Under the pieces are notes generated by a model, which did not search any database, was not told where the DNA came from, and saw only the letters and a program-made list of their open reading frames with translations. 64,000 bases of DNA from NCBI GenBank assembly GCA_017311185.1, contig JAESUZ010003171.1, forward strand, positions 434,001 to 498,000, written 5' to 3'. This DNA is from Proteles cristata cristata. Taxonomy: Eukaryota; Chordata; Mammalia; Carnivora; Hyaenidae. A program made the position numbers and the translations under genes. Shown here one piece after another: positions 43,885 to 53,615 of this stretch (position 1 is its first letter; the number at the start of each line of letters is the position of its first letter).

Positions 43885-44084
43885 TTAAAATGTTTTATTT
43901 ATTTCTGAGAGAGAGAGAGAGAGCAGGAGAGAATCAGAGAGAGAGGGAGACACAGAATCCGAAACAGGCTCCAGGCTCTGAGCTGTCAGCACAGAGCCCG
44001 ATGTGGGGCTTGAACCCACAAACCGTGAGATCATGACCTGAGCCGAAGTCGGACACTTAATCGACTGAGCCACCCAGGTGCCCC
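43885..44084 (-). mobile_element. SINEC_Fc-type SINE, second of two at one site
   Basis: A reverse copy from ATGTTTTATTTATTTCTGAG to GAGCCACCCAGGTGCCCC. It is followed by a third TCATTTTCATTTTT (44086-44099). The same target word therefore flanks both SINEs and lies between them. Confidence 0.95.
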
Positions 44085-44099
44085 CTCATTTTCATTTTT

Positions 44100-44694
44100 A
44101 AATCTATTGCTTTAAAACAGTATTTGCTTTGATTTCTGAGTTTTTTTGGTGCCTTCTGGAATTCTGCACTCGAGCAAAGCACCTCAGCTGCACTTAGGAA
44201 AGCTAGGGTGCTCGTTCTTGACCCAGGCCCTGAGTCATTTATCTGTGCGGGCTGCGTAGGGCACCACAGGCTTACCTCACCCAGAACCACGTCCTCTCTC
44301 ACACTTGATTCCAACCCTCACGGGGGCAGCTTTGTGTGGGGGGGCAGTTGACGCTCTTCCAGCCCTTCTGGGTCAGCATGCTGAGGTCACCGTTGAGGAC
44401 TCTACTTGAACCTGCAGCAGTAGGATAGGGGGCAGCTGGGTGTTCTGCCATGTGGGGACCATGAACTTGTCAAAAGCCCAGTCCTTGCCCTACATCTGAC
44501 TAGAGACTCCACTGCACACCTAGGGGGAGAATTTTCTCTGCTTCAAAGGTTTACCCCTCACCTGACAGAACAGTCATGGAGGCTGTCTGGGAGAGAAGAA
44601 CTTGGCTGAAGAAAGCCCCCACAGGGGCCCCTGGGGAGTTCAGAGATTGGTTGGGTTCCTGGAGCTTCTGGTCAAGCAAGAACAAGCTCTCTCT
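44100..44694. other. Unique sequence, no gene recognised
   Basis: About 595 bases, with a small G-run (44337-44345). No gene or named repeat. Confidence 0.5.
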
Positions 44695-44909
44695 CTTTTT
44701 TTTTTAACTTTATTTATTTATCTTGAGAGAGACAAAGCCAGTGCAAGTGGTGGGGAGGAGCAAAGAGGGAGGGAGAGAAAAACTCAGGCAGACTATTCGC
44801 TGTCAGTGCAGAGCCCAATGCGGGGCTCGAACTCATGAAACCGTGAGATCGTGATCTGAGCTGAAATCGAGAACTGGACACTTAACCGACTGGGCCACCC
44901 TGGCTCCTC
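44695..44909 (-). mobile_element. SINEC_Fc-type SINE (diverged)
   Basis: A reverse copy from TAACTTTATTTATTTATCTTG to GGGCCACCCTGGCTCCTC. The GAAACCGTGAGATCGTGATC variant and other changes make it one of the more diverged felid copies. ACAAGCTC on both sides may be a short duplication. Confidence 0.9.
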
Positions 44910-45375
44910 AGGTACAAGCTCCTTAAGAAAAGGTTAATGTTTCTGTAAAAGAACATATGCTATTGGTTCCGGAATGACTTTTACCTTTGAAGGTTTGCCT
45001 GTGCAGCCATGTGGTGCTGAAGTGAACTGTTTAGAGTCACAACTGAAGTTGTATATACTTAAAAGCATCTACCTCAAAATAAAAATGCAACAATGTGTGG
45101 TGTGTACTTTTAGAATGTGGTGTTGTTGGATTTGGTGTGGTTTAGGTGGGCTCATGGCTGGGTTCTTATCTTATCAGGCTGTAGAGACTTCTTGTATCAT
45201 CTCAGTGCACAGGGGTGTGTGTGTGTGTGTGTGTTTGGGGAGGTGGTAAGTTAGGGGGCGGGGTCCCTGACTGCCTGATGTTCCTTTGTAGGTGGGGTCA
45301 TTCGGTATGTTTTAGGTTTGTAGACAGAACACGGATCAGAATTGTTACCTTGAGAGAAGAAGATAAAGAAGGAAA
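44910..45375. other. Unique sequence with a GT microsatellite
   Basis: About 465 bases; (GT)10 at about 45215-45234. No gene. Confidence 0.55.
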
Positions 45376-45920
45376 CTGAGTATTATTCAGCAATCAAATG
45401 ATATGAGCTATCAAGCCATGAAGAGACATGGGGAAACTTAAAAGTGCATATTACCAAGTAAAAGAAGCCAGTCTGAAAAGACTACGTACTGTGTGATTCC
45501 AACTCTATGACACGCTGGGAAAGGCCCCTCTATGGAGAGAGCGGAAAAGATCAGTGGTTGCCAGGGGCTATGGTGGGGGGAGAGAAGAGCAGGTGGAGCC
45601 CAGAGGAATTTTAGGGTGGTGAGAATACTCCGTGTGACACTGTGATGTGGGCACATGTCATTACACATTTGTCCAAACCCATCCAATGTACAGCACAAAG
45701 GGGGACGCTGAAGTAAACTGTGGACTTTAGTTGATAATAATGTACCAATACCAGTTCATCCACATTGTTACCATGGTAACGCAGGTGTCACACTGATGCA
45801 AGATGGTAACAGGGAGACTGCGGTTGGGGGTGAGAGGGTATCAAGGATTCCCTGTACTTTGGGTTCAGTTTTCCTATAGATCTAAAACTATTCTAAAAAG
45901 GAAAGCATATTAATTAAAAA
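45376..45920 (+). mobile_element. Old L1 3' region (L1M-like)
   Basis: GAGTATTATTCAGCAATCAA, TACGTACTGTGTGATTCCAA, ATCAGTGGTTGCCAGGGGCT, CACATTGTTACCATGGTAAC and GATCTAAAACTATTCTAAAA follow the ORF2 end and 3' UTR order of old mammalian L1 elements. It ends in an A-rich stretch. 5'-truncated, no intact ORF. Confidence 0.8.
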
Positions 45921-45999
45921 GAAAGAAAAGGACAAAAGAATGAAAGGAAGAAGTCAGTCTCATCTTCCAACAAAGGCCTTAGTTCTAAGAAGCAAGTTC

Positions 46000-46089
46000 A
46001 GATTCTGGGTCTCCCTCTCTCTGCCCCTCCCCTGCATGCACTCTGTCTCTCTCTCTCTCTCAAAATTAAATTACTATTAAAAAAAAAAA
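46000..46089 (+). mobile_element. 5'-truncated SINE (tail half only)
   Basis: Only CAGATTCTGGGTCTCCCTCT through CTCAAAATTAAATTACTATT and the A-run remain. It is flanked by AGAAGCAAGTTC (45988-45999) and AGAAGCGAGTTC (46090-46101), so the truncation happened at insertion. The promoter-containing tRNA-like half never arrived. Confidence 0.9.
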
Positions 46090-46101
46090 AGAAGCGAGTT
46101 C

Positions 46102-46621
46102 GGGAGGGACAGTCACGGTGGCGGGGGAAGGGGGTAGACAGGGCGGGGCATGGCGACTTCATGCGCCGGGTCTGTTGCACGATCCGTCCAGGCTCACGAC
46201 AGTCGAATTTTCCCAGCCCACCAGCCACGCTGCCTTTAGCCAAACAGAGTTTTTGATAATGTGGATCGTGACGGAAGCTTCTTGACACCGCACATGTTCT
46301 CCTCGGGATGTCAGGTTTGATCCCTCTCTTTTGCAGTGTATCTGAGCTGCCTTAATTATGTGACAAATATTTTCACGCAATGGCATAATCCAAACCTGGG
46401 CAGAGGCTGGGGTGAGGAGGCAGACGGGGAGGTGTTCTCTCAGAGCCTGGAAGTGTTAGGTTTAGGAAGAAGGAACGTGTTTTCACATTCTTGACGCAGG
46501 AGCCCCGGGAGGTCGGAGCAGGAATGTTCTCGTGAGAAAGTGGTAACTCAGACTTACAGAGGTGCACAAAAGAAGACTGTGATGAGGAATAGGGTAAAGC
46601 ACCATCTGCCAAAGTTTTCCA
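46102..46621. other. Unique sequence, no gene recognised
   Basis: About 520 bases. 46106-46156 is G-rich with several CpGs. No gene. Confidence 0.5.
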
Positions 46622-46815
46622 TGAGCCAGGCACTGGGCTAAGCCCTTTATAAGCACAAACTTACTTAATTATGATAGTAACAGAAGTAGAGTCTACCATC
46701 CCCCAGTCTTCAGATTGGACCATTGATACCAGAAAGATCAGCCATTTGGATGTGGTTGCAGAGTCCGTAAGAAGCAAAACAGAATTCAAACCCAGTCTTC
46801 CAGCTCGAGATTCTG
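46622..46815 (-). mobile_element. MIR relic
   Basis: TGAGCCAGGCACTGGGCTAA, GCCCTTTATAAGCACAAACT, GAATTCAAACCCAGTCTTCC and GATTCTGTGGCCTTTGG follow reversed MIR over nearly full length. Confidence 0.75.
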
Positions 46816-46889
46816 TGGCCTTTGGTCCACCGAGTGGCTTCTGATTAGCCCCTGCTGATAGGTCATGATTGTGAGCCCAGCACTGTCCA

Positions 46890-46921
46890 ATCCAGCGGGG
46901 GGGTGGGGGGGGTGAGGGGGC
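46890..46921 (+). other. G-quadruplex-capable run
   Basis: G-runs of seven, eight and five separated by T and TGA (GCGGGGGGGTGGGGGGGGTG, then AGGGGG). Fits quadruplex rules on the + strand. Confidence 0.7.
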
Positions 46922-46959
46922 ACAGAGCACAAACGGTTTCCGTCTGGAAACACACATAC

Positions 46960-47179
46960 ACATAGTATATAATACAACATTCATGCTGCAGTAATCGGAA
47001 TAGGGCCTCCTGAAGAGGCGTTGTCCCAATTCCCAGAGCCTGCGAATATGGCGACCTTGCTTGGCAAAAGGGACTTGGCATTTAATTGGGTGAGGACCTT
47101 AGATAGGGAGATTATCATGAATTATGTGGGTGGGCCCAAAGTAATTAGAAAGGTCTTTATAAAAGTGAGGGAGGAGGGT

Positions 47180-47216
<37 letters not shown>

Positions 47217-47445
47217 AGAGCAAGTGGAAGTGGCTGTCAGAATGCCGCAAAGCCCCAGGACCTGGAATGTGGAGAGTCTCTCTCAGCCAGAAGTAAGGAG
47301 AAGGGTTTTCCCTGAGGGCCCCCAGAAGGAACCTGCCCTAGACCTTGATCTGAGGACTCTTGACCCCCAGAATATAGGAGGCCAAATCTGTGTTGTTTCA
47401 AGCCGCCAAATGGGTGGTAATTTCTCACAAGAGTGATATGTGTTT
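46960..47445 (+). mobile_element. LTR-like mammal-wide repeat A
   Basis: CAATTCCCAGAGCCTGCGAA, TATGGCGACCTTGCTTGGCA, AAAGGGACTTGGCATTTAAT, GGGTGGGCCCAAAGTAATTA and GTTGTTTCAAGCCGCCAAAT follow a common old mammalian LTR-like repeat ('agaacctgtgaatatgttacctta...gcaaaggggac...gttgttttaagccaccaa'). A GA microsatellite (47183-47212) sits inside it. Family name uncertain (MaLR/MLT1-like). Confidence 0.6.
47183..47212 (+). repeat. (GA)15 microsatellite
   Basis: A pure GA run inside the LTR-like repeat, at the position where that family has a short GA-rich stretch, so it probably expanded in place. Confidence 0.95.
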
Positions 47446-48170
47446 TTTTCCCCCTGTACATCAGGACCATGATAAAAGCTTAAGTTATAAATTAGGCACA
47501 GTAAGAGATTAACAATAACTAATTATAAAATAGAACACTTATAATAACCTACTGTACTAAAAGTTATGTGACTGGGATCTTTTTCTCTCTCAAAATATCT
47601 TACTGCACTGTCCTCACCCTTCATGTGACGACGGGTGATGATAAAGGACGTACATGATGAGAGGAAGTGAGGTGAGTTATGTAGGCGCTGTGCTTTCAGG
47701 TTACCGTTGACTTCCTGACGGTACATCAGAAGGAGAACCATCCACTTCCACACCCTGGTTGATTGCGGGCAAATGAAACCTCAGAAAGTGAAACTGTAGA
47801 TGAGGGAGCTATCGTGTGCATGCGCATGCACACACACGCACGCACACACAAACGGTTACAGACGTTTAGGGCTGTGCTTATTGACCCACTCAGCCCTTTC
47901 GCCTTCCTCTAGAGGGCTGGCTCCTCAGGGTGCTTGGCCTCCTTCACCAAGTCCATGAACCTCTCCTCTGCTACCCTGGGGGCCCTAAGTTTGACCTGAT
48001 TTGGATGATAAATGATATGCTTGCTCCATCCCCATCCACTTCTTGGTCACCTGCCTGTGACTTAGGCCCCAAACATGTCTAATTGCAGGCAGCTTCCTCC
48101 TGCCACCCAGCACATTCCTGATACCACCTCCTTGAATCATGCGATCGTCCAGAACAAACCTGTCAGGCTC
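47446..48170. other. Unique sequence with a short CA tract
   Basis: About 725 bases. An imperfect (CA/GCACG) tract lies at 47817-47851. A weak L2-like piece may lie near 47895-48140. No gene. Confidence 0.45.
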
Positions 48171-48285
48171 AACATCTTAACTTTATAGAGGAAGACACTG
48201 AGTTCTACGGAAGTTAAGAGGGACTGCTCAAGGTCACATGAAGTCAGTGCCAAAGCTGTGCCTTGAGCTCAGGAATCCTCGAGAG
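48171..48285 (-). mobile_element. MIR relic
   Basis: CTTTATAGAGGAAGACACTG, GAAGTTAAGAGGGACTGCTC, AAGGTCACATGAAGTCAGTG and GAGCTCAGGAATCCTC follow reversed MIR order. Confidence 0.7.
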
Positions 48286-48468
48286 ATGCTTCCATGAGAA
48301 GCCTCTTCCCCAGTGATTCCCAGAGCTCAGTGCACAATAGGACCCAACCAGAAAGGAGGTTATGCATCGAACATCTGTGTAACTGGCCAGGTCTGACACC
48401 TGAATACTTGGAATCCTTGGTCTCTTGACTTAGTCTCTTGACTGATCAAATCATCTTTGCTATTGTTA
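48286..48468. other. Short unique segment
   Basis: Nothing recognised between the MIR and the LTR. Confidence 0.5.
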
Positions 48469-48885
48469 TTGACTGAATGTTTGTGTCCTCTTCCCACAAT
48501 CCCCCCGCCCCCAGCAAATCCATATGTTAAAGCCCTAACCTCCAGTGTGGCTATATTTGGAGATGGAGCCTCTGAGGAAATAATTAAAGTTAAAAGAGGT
48601 CATAAAGGTGGATCCTTGATCTTATAGGATTAGTGCCTTTGTTAGAAGAGATACAGAGAGCTCTCTCTCTCTCCTTACTCCCAGGCACTGAGGAGAGGCC
48701 ATGTAAGTGCACAGCAAGAAGGCGGCCATCCGCAAACCAGGAAGATAGGTCTCACCAGGAACAGAATCAGCCAGCACCTTGATCTTGGACTTGAACCCTC
48801 AAGAACCATGAGACTAAATGCCCATTGTTTAGGCCCCCTGCTGTGGATTTGTGTTACAGCAGTGTGAGCTAAGGTGACCCCCCTT
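48469..48885 (+). mobile_element. MLT1-type solo LTR (ERV3 MaLR)
   Basis: TGACTGAATGTTTGTGTCCT, CATATGTTAAAGCCCTAACC, GGATTAGTGCCTTTGTTAGA, AGCAAGAAGGCGGCCATCCG, CAGCACCTTGATCTTGGACT and TTTGTGTTACAGCAGTGTGA match the MLT1 LTR order nearly end to end. Old and diverged; no internal retroviral sequence. Confidence 0.8.
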
Positions 48886-49224
48886 TGAGTCTGTGTCTGC
48901 CCAGTGTTTATGGCCTCCATGGGTGTCTCCTTCTTTCCAGCTTTCTCTGGCCATCCCACTCACAACTCTGCTTCCAAACATAAACTGTTATGACACACAG
49001 GGCACTGCTGGGTCCACACGGTGGCCTGGCCCACATTGGTCTCGCTGACCGCCAGTTGCTTCCCAGCCCAGAGCTGCCATTGTTCCCGGCTCCATATGTT
49101 AAAAATCCTGCCCTGCACTGAGCACCTGCTTGAAGTCTGCTTTGTCCATGGCCCTTCCCGTCTTCAGCCAGATCCCTCCTTCTGTCTCTGACTCTAGAGA
49201 AGTTTGGGCTTCCCAACTGGCCTG

Positions 49225-49660
49225 TGTAGGGGGATGAAGAGTGTCCCCCAAATTCATGTCTACTTAGGACCCCAAAATGTGACCTTATGGAACTAGGGTC
49301 TCTGTAGATGTAATTAAGTTAAAGATCTTGAGATGAGGTCGTCCTGGATTTCAGGTGAATCCTAAATTGTCCTTGTAAGAAGAGAAGGCGCTCAGAGACA
49401 GAAGGTAGAAGGCATGGAAGCCATATGAGGACAGAGGCAGAGACTGGAGGGACGTGGCCGCAAGCCAAGGAAAACCAGGAGCCACCAGAGACTGGAAGAG
49501 GCAGGAAAGCTTCTCCCATAGAGACAACAGCGGGAGTATGACCCTGTTAACAACTTGATTTTAGACTTCTGGCTTCCAGAGCTGTGAGAGAAGAAATCTC
49601 TGTTCTCGGCCATCAACTTTGGGGTAGTCTGTCACAGCAGCCCTAGAAAACTAGTACATC
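49225..49660 (+). mobile_element. LTR-like mammal-wide repeat B
   Basis: CCAAATTCATGTCTACTTAG, AATGTGACCTTATGGAACTA, GGGTCTCTGTAGATGTAATT, CGCAAGCCAAGGAAAACCAG, GCTTCCAGAGCTGTGAGAGA and CAGCAGCCCTAGAAAACTAG follow a very common old mammalian LTR-like repeat, same orientation as its neighbours. Family name uncertain. Confidence 0.7.
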
Positions 49661-50767
49661 GTGAGCTATAGGTATTTGGTTTCACACCTGCCCTTCAGGC
49701 CGGGTGCCTCATTTTGGTAGCAGAGGGCCGCCCCTAGCCTCTCAGCACCTAGGGAGCTTGCACACTGTTCCCTTGCACTGAGTCACAGAGGACGTCCTCT
49801 GATTGCTGTCACTCATTCTGCTACCCAGAGGTCCAGGGGCTGAGTCTGTCATTCTCAGCACAGAGCGTGTGTCTGCCCAGCTCCAGCGATGTGTGAATTG
49901 CTGGCAGACCTGGATGTTAAGATTCTCAACCAGCAGCCCTGTTTCTCCATCTGCTTGTTATGGCTTATCTCTTACAAATGCTCTCAGGATTCTCATAAAA
50001 GGATTCTTCTGGGTGAATTTCATAGTTTCCTCTAGAAACTCACTATAGGTTTCTCAGTTCTTCTAAACGTCCGTCATCAAGAGGAAGGGTGATTCTGAGC
50101 ATAGTCTGGGACTATCTTATGAATGCATCCTCTAAGAAACCCCAGACTCATGCCTGGCCCTTTTTGAAAGAAGATATTTCAGTAAAGAGGAGCAAAGGAG
50201 CCACCTCGTTGGACCACAGAGCCCCAGGGACAGTGCTGTCCCTGAGATTGCCCATAGCCTCCTGGAGATGGGAAGGGGCACTGATGGAGGCTGAGACCCA
50301 GTGGTGGGAACCAGTGGATTCAGGTTATCATTGCTAGGATGGCTTTAAATGCACCCAAGAATGAGGGGGACCAGAAAACAGTGTTACAAGTGACTTCTGG
50401 GCATTATAGAGAATGTTCAAAATTCACTGAAAAGGAGATTATAGACTAGCACTGTATTAGCCAAGGGAAATCTACACTGTTGGTAATCAGTAAACCTCAT
50501 GGCAGTTTCCAAAGACCCAGGGATGTACTCCCATATCTAATAGGCACCCAGGTCTTAACATCGGGGAATGATAATGCAGGGTAATTGCATTCTCCCGGCG
50601 CATTGGGGTTTTGCTATTGTTACATTTTGTTTATATGTTGCTGACACAGGATAACTAATATGTGCATTAGTCAGAATGCACTATTAGCAAATAGAAACGA
50701 CATCTGTCATTGTCGAGTGCTTACACTAGACAGCAGAAAGGTGATGTGCAAAGAACTCTATATGTTT
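49661..50767. other. Unique sequence, no gene recognised
   Basis: About 1.1 kb without named repeats or coding signals. 50570-50720 is AT-rich. Confidence 0.5.
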
Positions 50768-51120
50768 GTCTTAGCTTGAGGTGTGGTAACAAAAGACCAT
50801 ATGCTGTGGGGCTTAAACAACAGTCACTTGTTTCTCACAGTTCTGGAGGCTGCAGAATCTAAGATCAAGGTGCTGGCAGATTTGGTTCTTGGTGAAGGCC
50901 CTCCTCCTGGCTTGTAGAATGCTGCCTTCTCACTGTGTCCTCACTGGTGGCCCTTCTTCTTCCGGTAAAGGACTATCCTATCATGGGGGCTCTACCCTCA
51001 TGACATCATCTAAAACTATTCACGTCTGAAAGGCCCCATCTCTCAGTACCATCACTGTGGGGACGAGGGCTTCAGCATATGAAATGTGCGGAGATGCAGA
51101 TATTCAGACCATACATTATT
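50768..51120 (-). mobile_element. LTR-like mammal-wide repeat C (reverse)
   Basis: GTCTTAGCTTGAGGTGTGGT, CTTGTTTCTCACAGTTCTGG, AAGATCAAGGTGCTGGCAGA, TGCCTTCTCACTGTGTCCTC and GGGCTTCAGCATATGAAATG are the reverse complement of the same LTR-like class, nearly complete. It is the only member of the local cluster on the - strand. Confidence 0.75.
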
Positions 51121-51149
51121 AAAAAAAATCTTCAAAAGAAATCATTGAG

Positions 51150-51285
51150 GAAGGTTTTTTAACTTTATGGGTGAAGAAATTGGGGGTCAGAAAGGGTGAA
51201 TTCCCTTGCTGAAGGTCATAGGCAGTGGTGGGGATTGAACACGGGTGTGAATGGCCATCATCCTAGGATCATTAACCAGGTAGTG
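51150..51285 (-). mobile_element. MIR relic
   Basis: TTTATGGGTGAAGAAATTGG, GGGTCAGAAAGGGTGAATTC, GCTGAAGGTCATAGGCAGTG and GGGATTGAACACGGGTGTG follow reversed MIR. Confidence 0.7.
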
Positions 51286-51587
51286 CATATGTGACTACTC
51301 CCTTTCCCATTTTCCTTCTTCCATGGTAGACATTGCTAATGAGCATGGGCCTCTTCCCTGATGAGCCCTAACATGGTCTCACAATGCTTTTGAGCTCAGT
51401 TCTCCAAGTAGTCAGTATTAACCAGCTGGGGTTGGCGTCGCCATGGGAGATGCAAACTATTTGCCCTCCTGGTAATATTAACACTTCCCATTTTGGTATG
51501 ATGCTGGCCCACTGCACTTAAACCAGACATATGAGATGCCACAGGGAGATAGAGGTAGGAGAGGGTTTTTGTTGTTGTTGTTTTTTT

Positions 51588-52160
51588 AATTAAAAGGCAA
51601 CCGACAGAACGGGAAAAGATCTTTGCAAAGGACATATCGAATAAAGGATTAGTATCCAAAATCTATAAAGAACTTATCAAACTCAACACCCAAAAACCAA
51701 ACAACCCAGTTAGGAAATGGACAGAATATAAAAATAGAAACTTTTCCACATGGCTAACAGACATATGAAAAGATGCTCAACATCACTCCTCATCAGAGAA
51801 ATACAAATCAAAACCACAATGAGATACCACCTCATACCTGTCAGAATGGCTAACATTAACAACTCAGGAAGCAACAGATGTTGGTGAGGATGTGGGGCAA
51901 AGGGAACCCTTTTGTACTGCTGGTGGGAATGCAAACTGGTGCAGCCACCCTGGAGAACAGTTTGAGGTTCCTCAAAAAATTAAAAATAGAACTACCCAAT
52001 GACTAAGCAATTGCACTGCTGGGTACTTATCTAAAGGATACAAAATGCTGATTCAAAGGGGCACATGCACCCCAATGTTCATAGCAGGGCTGTCAACAAT
52101 AGCCAAAGTATGCAAAGAGTCCAAATGTCCATTGACTGATGAAAAGATGCAGAAGATGTG

Positions 52161-52199
<39 letters not shown>

Positions 52200-52618
52200 C
52201 ACACACACAATGGAATATTACTCAGTAATGAAAAAGAATGAAATCTTGCCATTTGCAACAACATGGATAGAACTAGAGGGTATTATGCTAAGCGAAATAA
52301 GTCAGAGAAAGACAGATATCATATGATTTCACTCATATGTGGAATCTGAGAAACTCAACAGATGAACATAGGGAAAGGGAAGGAAAAATAAGATAAAAAC
52401 TGAGAGGGAAGCAAACCATAAGAGAGTCTTAAATACAGAGAACAAACTGAGGGTTGCCGGAGGGGAGGTGGATTGGGGGGATGAGCTAAATGAGCGATGG
52501 GCTCAAAGGAGGGCAGTTGTGGGATGAGCACTGGGTGTCCTATGTTAGTGATGAATCACTGGGTTCTACCGCTGAAGCCAAGACTACACTGTATGTTAAC
52601 TAACTTGAGTTAAAAAAA
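51588..52618 (+). mobile_element. 5'-truncated carnivore L1 (ORF2 C-terminus and 3' UTR)
   Basis: Starts at GGCAACCGACAGAACGGGAA and runs through ATCAAAACCACAATGAGATA, GCAAACTGGTGCAGCCACCC and GGATAGAACTAGAGGGTATT into the carnivore-type 3' UTR (GATGAATCACTGGGTTCTAC, TGTATGTTAACTAACTTGAG) and an A-rich end. Translation of 52045-52326 gives the ORF2 C-terminal order ([46 protein letters not shown]). Upstream there are stops and a short deletion near 51720, so it is inactive. The endonuclease and most of the reverse transcriptase were never copied in. Confidence 0.92.
52161..52209 (+). repeat. (CA)n inside L1 ORF2
   Basis: About 23 CA units with one GC interruption. It replaces the short TA/CA stretch that precedes ATGGAATATTACTC in other L1 copies. 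It is translated as an alternating Thr-His run and keeps the ORF2 C-terminal frame open. Confidence 0.95.
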
Positions 52619-52624
52619 AGTTTT

Positions 52625-53024
52625 TTATTGTGGTGAAAACATTGAACATGAGCTCTACTCTCTTAAGAAAATTGTAAGTGTACAATACAGTACTGTTAAC
52701 TAGAAGTACAACATGGTACGGATCTCCAGAGCTTATTCGTCCTGCTTAACAGGGAGTCTTCCTGACTTGTGGCTAGCACTCAGGTGGACCAAGCCAGAGG
52801 GGCTGGACCTGCATCCCACATGCTCCTTCCTGTTCCACTTGGGGCATCAGACTCTGGTCACCTCTGCCTGTTTTGCAGTCCAGCTGATCAGTAGGCCAAC
52901 AGGCATTAGTGCAAACTACCTCGGCTGTGGGAGCTCAGGGGCCACACGCACAGCCTGGATGCATTTCTCCATCCTCATTTCCACTTGGCCAATGCCACTT
53001 GTTCTCTCATGTGGAGAAAGTCTA
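52625..53024. other. Probable old repeat fragment and unique sequence
   Basis: 52625-52735 (TTATTGTGGTGAAAACATTG, AAGTGTACAATACAGTACTG, GATCTCCAGAGCTTATTC) resembles an old mammalian L1-like or MER fragment. The rest is unique. The frame 52713-53030 (+) is not recognised. Confidence 0.4.
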
Positions 53025-53480
53025 CAGTGAGCTCGAGCAGAGTTTGGTTCTTGGATTTGCCTCTCACTAGTGCTGTGGCCCTAGACATCTTACCTAATTA
53101 TTTTTGGCTGTGTGATCTCTTCAGTTTAAAAGGAGGCTGTTGTGGGGCGCCTGGGTGGCTTAGTCGGTTAGGCGTCCGACTTTCGCTTAGGTCATGATCT
53201 CGTGGTTCATGGCTTCAAGCCCCATGAGCGTCGGGCTCTGTGCTGACTGCCATCTCAGAGCCTGGAGCCTGTTTCAGATTCTGTGACTCCCTCTCTCTCT
53301 GACCCTCCCCTGCTCACGCTGTCTCTCTCTCTCCTAGAAATAAATAAAACATGAAAAAATATTTTTTAAAAATGTTTAAAATGAGGCTGTTGGGATGACT
53401 AGCCTTTGTGATACGAGCAATGCGCTCAATACGGATCTTGGCAGACGGCAGGAACTCAGCAAATAATGGGTGAAACATTT
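53025..53480 (+). mobile_element. MIR relic split by a SINE
   Basis: Left part: GAGTTTGGTTCTTGGATTTG, CTAGTGCTGTGGCCCTAGAC, TTCAGTTTAAAAGGAGGCTG. Right part: GATGACTAGCCTTTGTGATA, CAGGAACTCAGCAAATAATG. Removing the SINE and one duplication restores MIR order. Confidence 0.7.
53143..53374 (+). mobile_element. SINEC_Fc2-type SINE inside MIR
   Basis: A forward copy GGGGCGCCTGGGTGGCTTAG, GACTTTCGCTTAGGTCATG, CCTAGAAATAAATAAAACAT. The 18-base flanks TTTAAAAGGAGGCTGTTG (53125-53142) and TTTAAAATGAGGCTGTTG (53375-53392) differ at one base. It has a small extra segment in GCCCCATGAGCGTCGGGCTC. Confidence 0.96.
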
Positions 53481-53529
53481 TGGTTATGGTTGTCGAGAGT
53501 TACTTTCTCTGTTGGTGTTTTCTTCCTCT

Positions 53530-53615
53530 GAGTAGATGATACGTTCCTTAAAAGCAGGGCTTCTTTCTGAGCTCCTTCCAGGGACAGCTTTGCACATAGT
53601 AGGACCATGAACCAT
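53530..53615 (+). mobile_element. L2-class 3' end relic
   Basis: ACGTTCCTTAAAAGCAGGGC, TTTGCACATAGTAGGACCAT match the 'ctccttgagggcaggg...cctggcacatagtaggtgc' ending. Confidence 0.6.
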
